Assembly: GCF_001435835.1 (NCBI RefSeq)
Contig: NZ_AZFX01000080.1
Location: forward strand, 18,362-82,361
DNA: 64,000 nt
Direction of reading: 5' to 3'
Origin: Lapidilactobacillus concavus DSM 17758
GTDB taxonomy: Bacteria > Bacillota > Bacilli > Lactobacillales > Lactobacillaceae
Positions 38,701-47,215 of the stretch are shown piece after piece; within the stretch, counting starts at the first letter, position 1; every line of letters starts with the position of its first letter. The position numbers and the translations under genes are program-made. Below the pieces are notes generated by a model. The model was not told where the DNA came from and did no database searches. It saw only the letters and a list, made by a program, of their open reading frames with translations.

Positions 38701-39795
38701 ATGAAACTTTACTTGATGTATGGTGGTCGCACGGTTGAACATGATGTCACAATCATGAGTACACATTCTGCACTTGAGGCAATTGATTACAGTAAGTACG
38801 AAGTGATTCCAGTTTATATCACCCACGAAGGCCAGTTCATCAAAGGGCTGCCAATCACGGCGCCAGTTGACGCAGATCAGGCACTTAAGATGGATGTGGC
38901 AGAAGAAGCAAGTTGGCGTCAGGAACCGGCACATTCATTCGGGACGCGTTTTGAATTAGAAGAACTAGCCAATGCGAAGGATACGGTTGTTTTTCCAATG
39001 ATCCACGGGACGTATGGCGAAGACGGGACTATCCAAGGATTGCTTGAAGTTCTTGATGTGCCATATGTTGGCGCAGAGATTCGTGCCAGTGCAGTCGCTA
39101 TGGATAAAATTATGTCAAAGATCATCTTTGATGAATTCGGCATTCCGCAAGTACCATATCTTCCTGTTTTAGCTACAGATTATCAGACCGTCACCGATCA
39201 TGAACTACTTTTTGCAAAAGTGACTGACAAATTGGGCTATCCTGTTTATGTGAAGCCAGCCAATGCAGGTTCAAGCATCGGCATTACGAAAGTCGATGAT
39301 CAGTCTCAACTAGAAGCAGCCTTAGCGCTCGCTTTCAAGTATGACAATCGGGTCATTATTGAAAAAGGGATCAAGAATGCGCGTGAGTTAGCCGTTGGGT
39401 TACTTGGTAACGAGCAACCACGGGCTTCAATTGCCGGTGAGATCGGCAAGAAGCAGGAATTTTATGATTATGAATCGAAATTTGTTGATGGTTCGACAAA
39501 ATTGATTATTCCCGCAAGTATTTCCGCAGAACAATTGGCAGCCGTTCAGAAGTATTCAATTTTGGCATTTAATGCAGTTGGTGCGAGTGGCTTAACTCGA
39601 GCTGACTTCTTCTTGGATGCAGATGGTGCGGTTTATCTCAACGAGATCCAAACGTTACCTGGGTTCACGAAGTTTTCGATGTATCCTTATCTGTGGCAAG
39701 CAAGTGGCGTCAGCTATCCAGAATTGATTGATGACTTAATCAAACTGGGACTTGAACGCTATCAAGCTAAGAAAGCAATCGCAGCGAACCTTTAA
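38701..39795 (+). CDS. ddl: D-alanine--D-alanine/D-lactate ligase
   Basis: 364-residue ATP-grasp ligase that joins D-Ala to a second D-Ala or to D-lactate for the peptidoglycan stem. Motifs: HGTYGEDGTIQGLLE near residue 102, KPANAGSSIGI near 185 and LNEIQTLPGFTKFSMYP near 315. The specificity loop reads EFYDYESKF with Phe261 (codon 39481-39483). Phe at this point marks D-Ala-D-Lac ligases of vancomycin-resistant lactobacilli and Leuconostoc, while Tyr marks D-Ala-D-Ala enzymes. The ATG follows GAGGAGG. It is cotranscribed with murF 40 bases on. Confidence 0.93.
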   Translation: MKLYLMYGGRTVEHDVTIMSTHSALEAIDYSKYEVIPVYITHEGQFIKGLPITAPVDADQALKMDVAEEASWRQEPAHSFGTRFELEELANAKDTVVFPMIHGTYGEDGTIQGLLEVLDVPYVGAEIRASAVAMDKIMSKIIFDEFGIPQVPYLPVLATDYQTVTDHELLFAKVTDKLGYPVYVKPANAGSSIGITKVDDQSQLEAALALAFKYDNRVIIEKGIKNARELAVGLLGNEQPRASIAGEIGKKQEFYDYESKFVDGSTKLIIPASISAEQLAAVQKYSILAFNAVGASGLTRADFFLDADGAVYLNEIQTLPGFTKFSMYPYLWQASGVSYPELIDDLIKLGLERYQAKKAIAANL

Positions 39796-39834
39796 GATCA
39801 ATCTGCACCATCAAAAGAGTGAGGAACGAATCAA

Positions 39835-41208
39835 ATGAAAATGACATTATCTGAAATTGCTCAAGCCGTTGGCGCGATGATTCCAGAAAATCAATTAAAC
39901 CAGTTTCAACAAACAATGATCACTAACGTCGCAATTGACAGTCGCCATGCAGAACTCGGCAGTTTGTTTGTGCCACTCCAAGGGACGCGTGATGGTCATG
40001 ACTTCGTTGCTAACGCACAAGCAACTGGCGCAGTCGCTACTTTTTGGCAAACAGGCCATCCCAATCGACCAACCAATCTATTAGTCGTCGATGTCGATGA
40101 CCCATTGGTCGCTCTGCAAGGCTTAGCCAAGTATTATTTGATGAAAGTTAATCCGAAAGTTATCGCAGTGACGGGCAGTAATGGTAAGACGACGACCAAG
40201 GATATGATTGCGGCAATTTTGGCGACCCAGAATCGCACTGCAAAGACACAAGGCAATCACAACAATGGTATCGGTGTACCGCTGACGATTCTTGAAATGG
40301 CAACTAATACCGAGGTGTTGGTCGTTGAAATGGGAATGGATCGTCCTGGTCAGTTAACTTTTTTAAGTAAGATGGTTGAGCCTGATGTTGCGGTGATTAC
40401 GATGATTGGTGAAGCACACATCGAATTTTTCGGTACCCGTGATAAGATCGCGGATGCTAAAATTGAGATTACCAATGGGTTAAAGGAAGATGGTGTGCTG
40501 ATCATTAATGGGGATGAGCCGCTCTTAACTTCCCGCGCAGAAAAATGGCAACCGTTGACATTTGGCAATCATGATGACAATTATCTCTACAAGACATCAA
40601 TGAAACTCGGCGCCGAATATAGTGAATTCACAGTCGATCGGTGGCCTGATCTCACCTTTAAGATTCCAATGATGGGTGAATTCAACATTATGAACGCGAT
40701 GGCTGCACTAACGGTCGGCCGTTTATTCCACATTGCTCCAGAAAAGATGGCAGAAGCACTGGTTGACTTTCAACCGACAGAAAATCGCAATCAGTGGGTC
40801 AAGAGTGATTGTGGTGCGATGATTCTGAGCGATGTCTATAATTCAAATCCAACTGCCGTTCATAAGATTCTTCAAAGTTTCGCCCAGGTGGCTGGAACGG
40901 GCCATCATATTGCAGTGTTGGGCGATATGCTGGAACTCGGCGAAAAGTCTGCTGAATTGCATGCCGGGTTAGCAACAGATCTGTCACCAGAAAAAATTGA
41001 TGAAGTTTACTTATACGGTCCAGAAATGAAGGCACTTTATGAGGCGTTGCAGGATGATTATACGCCAGAACAGCTTCATTACTATCCAGTTTCTGAACAA
41101 CAGCAACTGATTAAGGATCTGCAGATAAATAGTCACTATCGTGATTTAATTTTATTGAAGGCTAGCAATGGGATGCACTTCGATCGTGTGCTTAAGGGAT
41201 TATTGTAA
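39835..41208 (+). CDS. murF: UDP-N-acetylmuramoyl-tripeptide--D-Ala-D-X ligase
   Basis: 457 residues; adds the dipeptide or depsipeptide made by Ddl to the UDP-MurNAc tripeptide. ATP site AVTGSNGKTTTKDMI near residue 112, family motifs QGNHNNGIGVPLT near 141 and YNSNPTAV near 340. The ATG at 39835 follows GAGGAA. The ddl-murF pairing places both terminal steps of stem synthesis in one transcript. Confidence 0.96.
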   Translation: MKMTLSEIAQAVGAMIPENQLNQFQQTMITNVAIDSRHAELGSLFVPLQGTRDGHDFVANAQATGAVATFWQTGHPNRPTNLLVVDVDDPLVALQGLAKYYLMKVNPKVIAVTGSNGKTTTKDMIAAILATQNRTAKTQGNHNNGIGVPLTILEMATNTEVLVVEMGMDRPGQLTFLSKMVEPDVAVITMIGEAHIEFFGTRDKIADAKIEITNGLKEDGVLIINGDEPLLTSRAEKWQPLTFGNHDDNYLYKTSMKLGAEYSEFTVDRWPDLTFKIPMMGEFNIMNAMAALTVGRLFHIAPEKMAEALVDFQPTENRNQWVKSDCGAMILSDVYNSNPTAVHKILQSFAQVAGTGHHIAVLGDMLELGEKSAELHAGLATDLSPEKIDEVYLYGPEMKALYEALQDDYTPEQLHYYPVSEQQQLIKDLQINSHYRDLILLKASNGMHFDRVLKGLL

Positions 41209-41254
41209 GCATATTTTTCATTCACAACACGATTTAATTAAGTAATAACAAGCA

Positions 41255-41288
41255 AGAGCGGCTTTTCCAATGAATAGCCGCTCTTTTT
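41255..41288 (+). terminator. murF terminator
   Basis: AGAGCGGCT pairs with AGCCGCTCT, followed by five Ts. Confidence 0.88.
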
Positions 41289-41476
41289 ACTTGATATTTT
41301 TCAGAAAACATCTCTAGTCTCTTACACTTGAGATTTCAGGTTATTAATGTTACTATAATAAGAACGCTGTTAGAACAGTGCTAGTGAAAAAAGTGATTGC
41401 AAGCAGTTTTTGTTGGATGAGTTATGAAAGCCTACTGTGATGTAATTGTTTTTTTCAGAACATAGGAGGATATTTT

Positions 41477-43027
41477 TTGAAATTTTCAGAACTCAATCTA
41501 GATGATAAATTGCTCGATGCAATCCAGCGCGCTGGATTCACAGAAACAACCCCAATTCAGGAACAGACCATTCCACTTGTTTTAGCAGGTGATGACGTTT
41601 TAGGTCAGGCCCAAACTGGGACAGGTAAAACGGCTGCTTTCGGGTTACCAACATTACAAAAAGTTGATATGGATAACCATAACATTCAAACTTTGGTGAT
41701 TTCACCAACACGTGAATTGGCTGTTCAAACACAAGAAGAACTTTCACGTTTAGGACGTGCAAAACGTGTCCGTGTTCAAGCCGTTTATGGTGGCGCTGAT
41801 ATTGGTCGTCAGATTCGTAGCTTGAAGGATGCCCCTCAAATCTTAGTTGGAACCCCTGGACGTTTGCTGGATCATATCAATCGTCGTACGGTCAAACTTG
41901 AACATATCCACACAGTTGTGCTTGATGAAGCCGATGAAATGTTGGATATGGGTTTCATTGAAGATATTGAAAGCATCCTAACGCATGTTCCTAATGAACA
42001 TCAAACTTTGCTTTTCTCTGCGACGATGCCTAAACAGATTTTAAACATTGCTGAGAAATTTATGCAATCACCAAAAATTGTCAAGATTAAGTCGAAAGAA
42101 TTAACTGCCGACTTAATTGATCAGTACTATGTACGCAGCAAAGAATTCGAGCGCTTTGACGTGATGACTCGCTTGTTCGATGTTCAAGATCCACAATTAG
42201 TTTTGATTTTCGGTCGGACTAAGCGCCGTGTTGACGAATTAACTAAGGGTCTACAAGCTCGTGGTTACAATGCTGAAGGTATCCATGGCGATTTGACACA
42301 ACAGAAACGGATGAGCGTACTTCGTCAATTCAAGAATGGCGAATTACAATACCTGGTTGCAACGGATGTCGCTGCACGTGGTTTGGACATTTCTGGTGTG
42401 ACCCATGTTTATAATTATGACATTCCCCAAGATCCAGACAGTTATGTGCATCGTATTGGCCGTACGGGTCGTGCTGGTGCAACTGGTGTTGCGGTGACTT
42501 TCGTTGCGCCTAACGAAATGAGTTACTTACATGCAATTGAAGAGTTAACTCGTGTGCGTCTTACACCTCTCAAGCCACCTACCCCTAAAGAAGCATTGCG
42601 TGGCCAAATCAATGCAGCAAATGCAACGATTGCCAAGCTTGCTGAAAAGGATGACCTCAAGCGTTTCGAAGGTGCTGCCCAAGAGTTACTTGAGAAGTTC
42701 ACGCCAGAGCAATTAGCTGCTGTCTTATTGAAGACGATGGTTAAAGATGCTAATGAGGTGCCTGTGCATATTGCGCCAGAGCGTCCATTACCATCTCGTA
42801 AGGTTTCATCACGTTCACGTAATGGTGGCGGCCATAGCCGTAACAGCCATGGTCGTGGTTATACGCATAAAGATGGCGCACGTGGTGGCGATCGTCGTGG
42901 CAATGGTAACCGCGATTCAAATCATGGTGGCAATCGCCGCGATCATGATTCAAGTCGTAAACGTGATTCAGGACGTCAACGTTCAAGCAGTCGTAACTTT
43001 ACGATCCGTAAGAATCCCAACGCATAA
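41477..43027 (+). CDS. cshA: DEAD-box RNA helicase CshA
   Basis: 516 residues; unwinds structured RNA in cold adaptation, ribosome assembly and RNA decay. Q-motif near residue 5-25, [12 protein letters not shown] near 42, [10 protein letters not shown] near 76, DEADEM near 151, SATMP near 182 and [10 protein letters not shown] near 327. The C-terminal ~75 residues are basic and rich in Arg, Gly, His, Asn and Ser (RGG-like), suited to RNA binding. The start is TTG at 41477, 7 bases after AGGAGG. A TATAAT at about 41354 implies a leader of over 100 bases, as in cold-responsive helicase genes. Confidence 0.94.
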   Translation: MKFSELNLDDKLLDAIQRAGFTETTPIQEQTIPLVLAGDDVLGQAQTGTGKTAAFGLPTLQKVDMDNHNIQTLVISPTRELAVQTQEELSRLGRAKRVRVQAVYGGADIGRQIRSLKDAPQILVGTPGRLLDHINRRTVKLEHIHTVVLDEADEMLDMGFIEDIESILTHVPNEHQTLLFSATMPKQILNIAEKFMQSPKIVKIKSKELTADLIDQYYVRSKEFERFDVMTRLFDVQDPQLVLIFGRTKRRVDELTKGLQARGYNAEGIHGDLTQQKRMSVLRQFKNGELQYLVATDVAARGLDISGVTHVYNYDIPQDPDSYVHRIGRTGRAGATGVAVTFVAPNEMSYLHAIEELTRVRLTPLKPPTPKEALRGQINAANATIAKLAEKDDLKRFEGAAQELLEKFTPEQLAAVLLKTMVKDANEVPVHIAPERPLPSRKVSSRSRNGGGHSRNSHGRGYTHKDGARGGDRRGNGNRDSNHGGNRRDHDSSRKRDSGRQRSSSRNFTIRKNPNA

Positions 43028-43044
43028 TTAATTAATCATCAATA

Positions 43045-43077
43045 AATCAACCCATGTTTTGCTGGGTTGATTTTTTT
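43045..43077 (+). terminator. cshA terminator
   Basis: AAATCAACCCA pairs with TGGGTTGATTT, followed by Ts. Confidence 0.88.
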
Positions 43078-43217
43078 GATACCTTTTCTAATCATGGAGG
43101 TGGTGAATTTTGGCTGCTGGGCGAGTGAATTTGATTCATGAAACTTTGAATGGAATGAATTTTACATCATCCGAACTTTCGTTTATGATGTAGATAGAAA
43201 GCAAAGGGGGAATCGTC

Positions 43218-43589
43218 ATGATCTATGGTAATGGGGTTGATCTAACTGATATTCCTAGAATTAAACAAGCCTATCTGCGCAATGCACGTTTCGCTAACAA
43301 AGTGCTGACTGATCATGAATTAGAAATATTTGATCACATGACTAACGAGAAGTTTCAGATGGAATTTCTGGCTGGACGCTTTTCCGCTAAGGAGTCGTAC
43401 TCGAAGGCTTATGGTACTGGCTTGGGCAAGATTGGCCTACATGACATTGAAATTTTAGACGACGCATTAGGCAAGCCGATCGTGACGAAACAACCCTATG
43501 CAGGTAATGCTTTCGTTTCAATCTCGCACACTGACGCGTTAGTCATGACTGAAGTTATTCTCGAAATCTCGGAAAAGAGTCAAAAATAA
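43218..43589 (+). CDS. acpS: Holo-[acyl-carrier-protein] synthase
   Basis: 123 residues; transfers 4'-phosphopantetheine from CoA to acyl carrier protein for fatty acid synthesis. Motifs: IYGNGVDLTDIPRIKQ at the N-terminus and FSAKESYSKAYGTG near residue 55 with the metal-binding Asp and Glu. The ATG follows AAAGGGGGAA. alr starts on the base after its stop. Confidence 0.96.
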   Translation: MIYGNGVDLTDIPRIKQAYLRNARFANKVLTDHELEIFDHMTNEKFQMEFLAGRFSAKESYSKAYGTGLGKIGLHDIEILDDALGKPIVTKQPYAGNAFVSISHTDALVMTEVILEISEKSQK

Positions 43590-44729
43590 ATGCAAACATC
43601 TTTCTTACGTCCCACCTATATCGAAATTGATCAACAAGCAATCTATCATAATGTTTTTGAAACAGCCAAACGTCTGCATGATGATGCGGAATTATTCGCG
43701 GTTGTTAAAGCTGATGCCTATGGTCACGGATTAGTTCCGGTTGCTCGTGTTTGTCGTGAAGCAGGGGCGACTGGATTCTGTGTCGCCACAATCGATGAAG
43801 CCATGGCGTTGAGAAGTGCGCAGATCACTGAGCCAATTTTGGTGTTAGGGATTAGTAGCCCACAAACGGTGGCGATTGCTGCTGCTCAACATATTTCTTT
43901 AACATTTGGAGATCTCGACTGGCTCAAAGAAGCAACGCGTTATTTAGAACAAACGGCCAATCTACCGGCATTGAATTTACACGTTGCCTTGGATACTGGT
44001 ATGGGTCGCATTGGGTTTACAGATCAGAATCAACTTGCCACAGCCGTAACGCAACTGAGACAATCTAAAGAATTTAATTTTGAAGGTATCTTTACGCATT
44101 TCTCGACTGCCGATGAACGTGAAACAACATATTTCGAGCAGCAATTGGCTAAATTCAATGCGATGATGTCTGTCGTTGGTGAACGTCCTCATTATGTTCA
44201 CGTTGCTAATTCTGCAACGAGTTTATGGCATCAAGTCTGTCACGCCAATATGATTCGTTTTGGAATTGGCATTTATGGTCTGAATCCTTCTGGCAATCAA
44301 TTACAACTACCTTATGAATTAGAGCCTGCACTTTCACTCTATAGTGAATTAGTTTTTGTCAAACATGTTCAAGCCGGGACCGCAATTAGCTATGGTGCAA
44401 CCTATCATGCAACTCAAGATGAGTGGATTGGGACGATTCCAATTGGCTATGCGGACGGTTGGCTGCGTCGACTTTCTGGCATGCCAGTTCTGATCAATGG
44501 TCAGCGTTGTCCAATTGTTGGTCGTGTTTGCATGGATCAGATTATGGTTCGCTTGCCTGAACAGCTAGCAGTTGGCACCAAAGTTACCTTGATTGGTCGT
44601 GATGGTGTAGACGAGATTACGGCGCAAGAGGTTGCCGAATATTCGCAGACGATCCATTATGAAATTACTTGTGGCCTTCAAGATCGCATTCCACGCCATT
44701 ATTTACCTAAACGTGAAGAACTTGACTAA
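43590..44729 (+). CDS. alr: Alanine racemase
   Basis: 379-residue PLP enzyme that makes D-Ala from L-Ala for the cell wall. The PLP Lys is in AVVKADAYGHG near residue 39; the second catalytic Tyr is in AISYGATYHA near 268; GIYGLNPSG and PIGYADGW follow. The start ATG abuts the acpS stop. Its product feeds Ddl, encoded 4 kb upstream. Confidence 0.97.
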   Translation: MQTSFLRPTYIEIDQQAIYHNVFETAKRLHDDAELFAVVKADAYGHGLVPVARVCREAGATGFCVATIDEAMALRSAQITEPILVLGISSPQTVAIAAAQHISLTFGDLDWLKEATRYLEQTANLPALNLHVALDTGMGRIGFTDQNQLATAVTQLRQSKEFNFEGIFTHFSTADERETTYFEQQLAKFNAMMSVVGERPHYVHVANSATSLWHQVCHANMIRFGIGIYGLNPSGNQLQLPYELEPALSLYSELVFVKHVQAGTAISYGATYHATQDEWIGTIPIGYADGWLRRLSGMPVLINGQRCPIVGRVCMDQIMVRLPEQLAVGTKVTLIGRDGVDEITAQEVAEYSQTIHYEITCGLQDRIPRHYLPKREELD

Positions 44730-44747
44730 TGGAACACTCAGAACAGG

Positions 44748-44775
44748 TTGCTTTTGAAAGTAGAAATGTTAGAAT
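44748..44775 (+). promoter_or_regulatory. Possible mazEF promoter
   Basis: TTGCTT at 44748-44753 and TAGAAT at 44770-44775 with a 16-base spacer, just after alr. It would let the toxin pair be expressed apart from acpS-alr. Confidence 0.45.
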
Positions 44776-44824
44776 TCAAGAGTAGAAACACGGCAGTATT
44801 TAGTGGATACACGGAGGTTTCGAG

Positions 44825-45067
44825 ATGGCGTTGATGACTGAGATGAATAGCAGTGTGATGACTGGCCACGACTTGCAAGAAGCGTTAAGCCAGTATTGTG
44901 AGTTCTACAATGTTGATCCAGAGACTGTTGTTGATCAAGCCCTGGACAATTTCTTAAGCGAACACAATCAAGTCGTTGTGAGTTTGGTACGAGGTTACGC
45001 GGAGATGGCAGCACTGAACGCTGAAATTTGTCAGGAATATTCAGGCTGCGAAGCAAAAATAGATTAA
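44825..45067 (+). CDS. mazE: MazE/EndoAI-like antitoxin
   Basis: 80 residues. The N-terminal DNA-binding part is poorly conserved, but the C-terminal segment RGYAEMAALNAEICQEY followed by an acidic tail matches the toxin-binding end of Bacillus EndoAI. It should bind and block the MazF toxin 17 bases downstream and probably represses the operon. The ATG follows ACGGAGG. Identity rests partly on its place before mazF and after alr, as in Bacillus. Confidence 0.8.
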   Translation: MALMTEMNSSVMTGHDLQEALSQYCEFYNVDPETVVDQALDNFLSEHNQVVVSLVRGYAEMAALNAEICQEYSGCEAKID

Positions 45068-45083
45068 GATACGAGTTGATTAA

Positions 45084-45446
45084 ATGGAATCGAATGAAAT
45101 TCAACGCGGCGATATTTTCTTTGCTGATTTATCACCGGTGGTTGGCTCCGAACAAGGGGGCATGCGTCCGGTTTTAATTGTTCAAAATGATGTCGGCAAT
45201 CATTATAGCCCAACAGTCATTGTGGCAGCGATTACCGCGAAGATAACCAAGCCCAAGATGCCAACACATGTCGGTATCGTTCCTGATAAGGATGGCATTG
45301 AACGAGCCTCGGTCATACTTACCGAACAGGTGCGCACGATCGATAAGCAACGTTTAAAAGAACGAGTGACCCATTTAAGCGATGAAAAAATGAAGTCGGT
45401 GGATCATGCGCTGAGAATCAGTCTAGGATTGATCGAAGCGGATTAA
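45084..45446 (+). CDS. mazF: MazF/EndoA mRNA interferase toxin
   Basis: 120 residues, the PemK/MazF fold. The family start [21 protein letters not shown] and the RPVLIVQND segment are intact, with [12 protein letters not shown] near residue 78. Such enzymes cut single-stranded RNA at short sequences, slowing growth. It has a weak ribosome binding site of its own, so translation may depend on mazE. It looks complete and active. A branched hairpin follows. Confidence 0.93.
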   Translation: MESNEIQRGDIFFADLSPVVGSEQGGMRPVLIVQNDVGNHYSPTVIVAAITAKITKPKMPTHVGIVPDKDGIERASVILTEQVRTIDKQRLKERVTHLSDEKMKSVDHALRISLGLIEAD

Positions 45447-45489
45447 TTACATAAGGTTGATCAGATAACACACTTAAAGAAGACAACAA

Positions 45490-45563
45490 AAACAGCGTTT
45501 GCTGATTTAAGAGTCCTAGACAGGCATGTGCCTTGTGGGCTTCAAATCAAGCGAACGCTGTTT
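45490..45563. terminator. Branched hairpin between mazF and the CBS-protein gene
   Basis: AAACAGCGTT (45490-45499) pairs with AACGCTGTTT (45554-45563). Inner arms GCT/AGC, ATTT/AAAT and AAG/CTT, and a small AGGCA/TGCCT hairpin, give a 74-base structure between convergent genes. It probably ends one or both transcripts. Confidence 0.6.
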
Positions 45564-45612
45564 CTCAAAAGTTTAGTCTTCAGTTTTTAGGCTTGCTGTG
45601 GGTTTGAAGGTT

Positions 45613-46272
45613 CTATTCTTCGTTGCGAATGGTGTTGCCAGACTGTAAGTCGTCAATCTCAGAGACATGATACTGTTTCTTCTCAAGACGATCAACAATT
45701 GCGTCGAGGGTCTTGCGATCAACACCAGCAGGAAGTGTCATTAAGGTTCGACGAACGATTGCGTCCTTCTTTGCATCAAGCGTTAAGCAGCCAGCAATTG
45801 AAGAGAATTTTGTGATGATTTTTGACATTTCTTCGAGTTCACCGCGTTCACCAGTCGACATAATGGTCAAAACGTAGCTGCCAATGTCCAAATTCCAAGC
45901 TTCAGACAACATCCCCAATAACTTAGCATGCGTTAAAATACCGTAGAAGTTATGGCTCTCATCAAGCACAGCGATGTAAGGTAAATCCTTAATGTTGAAG
46001 AAGACCTTGAAGAATGGTGAATCAATGTCGATGGTCTTTGTGGCATTTTTGAGTAAGTAGGTCACAGGTAATTTCATGTTCCCGCCTTGTGCAATGTGGC
46101 GGTAAATGTGCATCTTATAAATGTTACCACGGAAAATTCGTTCAGATTCGTCGACGATTGGCACACAGCGGTAGCCAGAATCTTCAAGAATTTCGAGTGC
46201 TTCTTCGAGTGTCGCGGTTTCTTTAACCGTGGTGAGCTTTTCTTTTTGTAAAACCAATGACTTAATCAGCAT
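45613..46272 (-). CDS. CBS-domain protein (CbpA-like)
   Basis: 219 residues: two CBS repeats in the first ~130 residues (KETATLEEALEILEDSGYRCVPIVDES and DLPYIAVLDESHNFYGILTHAKLL), then an ACT-like region (VLTIMSTGERGELEEMSKIITKF) and a charged tail. CBS-ACT proteins such as Listeria CbpA bind cyclic di-AMP; that role here is inference. The start ATG at 46272 is 7 bases after GGAGGG; an open frame upstream to 46329 has no site. It is monocistronic. Confidence 0.8.
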   Translation of the reverse strand: MLIKSLVLQKEKLTTVKETATLEEALEILEDSGYRCVPIVDESERIFRGNIYKMHIYRHIAQGGNMKLPVTYLLKNATKTIDIDSPFFKVFFNIKDLPYIAVLDESHNFYGILTHAKLLGMLSEAWNLDIGSYVLTIMSTGERGELEEMSKIITKFSSIAGCLTLDAKKDAIVRRTLMTLPAGVDRKTLDAIVDRLEKKQYHVSEIDDLQSGNTIRNEE

Positions 46273-46390
46273 GTTGTTCCCTCCAGATACATTGACTTTC
46301 GTTGTTATCATAACATAAAGTGCTAGCATTTGAAATATATGAGAGCCTAATAAGAAAATTTAAGTTTGAACGATGTGAGGTAGATGAGAA

Positions 46391-47059
46391 ATGCGCAATG
46401 AAATGATGTCACGCCCGGTGATAAATTCTAAAGTTTTACATTATTTACGGCAACAGCCTGTCCCACTGAGCCCAAAATTAAAGGCTATCGAAGCTGCCGC
46501 TCATCAGAAACGGATACCAGTCATTCCTCATGAAACCGTTAGTTATCTTTATCAACTAGTTGATCAGCTGCATCCGCGGCGTGTTCTAGAAGTTGGGACC
46601 GCAATTGGATTTTCTGCTGCGCTATTCGTTGAAGCAAGTCAAATGCATGCGCAGGTGACAACGATCGATCGTTATCCCGAATTCTATGAACAAGCAAAGC
46701 AAAATTGGCAAGCACTCGGTTACCAGCAGTCGATTCAATTAATGACGGGCGATGCTGCAGACATCTTGCCGATGTTAACCGGTAGTTATGACTTAATCTT
46801 TTTGGATGCTGCCAAGGCGCAATACATTCATTTCTTGCCGGAAGCTTTACGTCTATTGCCACCTGATGGCATCTTACTGATCGATGATGTCCTTCAAGCG
46901 GGGACGATATTCGATCCGGTTGAGACGATCAGACATCGTGAGAAGGGGATCCACCGCCATCTGAATCAATTACTCGAGACAGTTTACGATGATCCTACGC
47001 TACTAGTCACGCTCTTACCATTGGGTGATGGTTTATTGAAAATCACTAAAAGATCATGA
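46391..47059 (+). CDS. SAM-dependent O-methyltransferase (YrrM-like)
   Basis: 222 residues of the catechol-type O-methyltransferase family. The SAM site is seen as VLEVGTAIGFSAALF near residue 66 and the acidic metal site in DLIFLDAAKAQYI near 137. Some relatives modify wobble uridines in tRNA (TrmR), which is the most likely role; this is not proven by sequence. The ATG at 46391 follows GAGG. A strong terminator follows. Confidence 0.85.
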   Translation: MRNEMMSRPVINSKVLHYLRQQPVPLSPKLKAIEAAAHQKRIPVIPHETVSYLYQLVDQLHPRRVLEVGTAIGFSAALFVEASQMHAQVTTIDRYPEFYEQAKQNWQALGYQQSIQLMTGDAADILPMLTGSYDLIFLDAAKAQYIHFLPEALRLLPPDGILLIDDVLQAGTIFDPVETIRHREKGIHRHLNQLLETVYDDPTLLVTLLPLGDGLLKITKRS

Positions 47060-47101
47060 ATTCAATCACCGAATGATTAATGATTATTATAGATTGATCG
47101 G

Positions 47102-47138
47102 CGCGACAGCAGAAGCAAGAATGCTGTCGCGTTTTTTT
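47102..47138 (+). terminator. O-methyltransferase gene terminator
   Basis: CGCGACAGCA pairs with TGCTGTCGCG, followed by seven Ts. Confidence 0.9.
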
Positions 47139-47153
47139 AGTGACAGAATAAAA

Positions 47154-47185
47154 TAAAAAGCATACGGCGCGAACGTCGCATGCTT
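47154..47185 (-). terminator. L,D-transpeptidase gene terminator
   Basis: On the minus strand AAGCATGCGACG pairs with CGCCGTATGCTT, followed by Ts. Confidence 0.8.
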
Positions 47186-47215
47186 AGGATCTGATTGAAT
47201 GAAGTTATCATCATT

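Noticed and set aside
42747..43031. Open frames over the end of cshA in other frames
   Set aside because: Low-complexity shadows of the Arg/Gly-rich tail.
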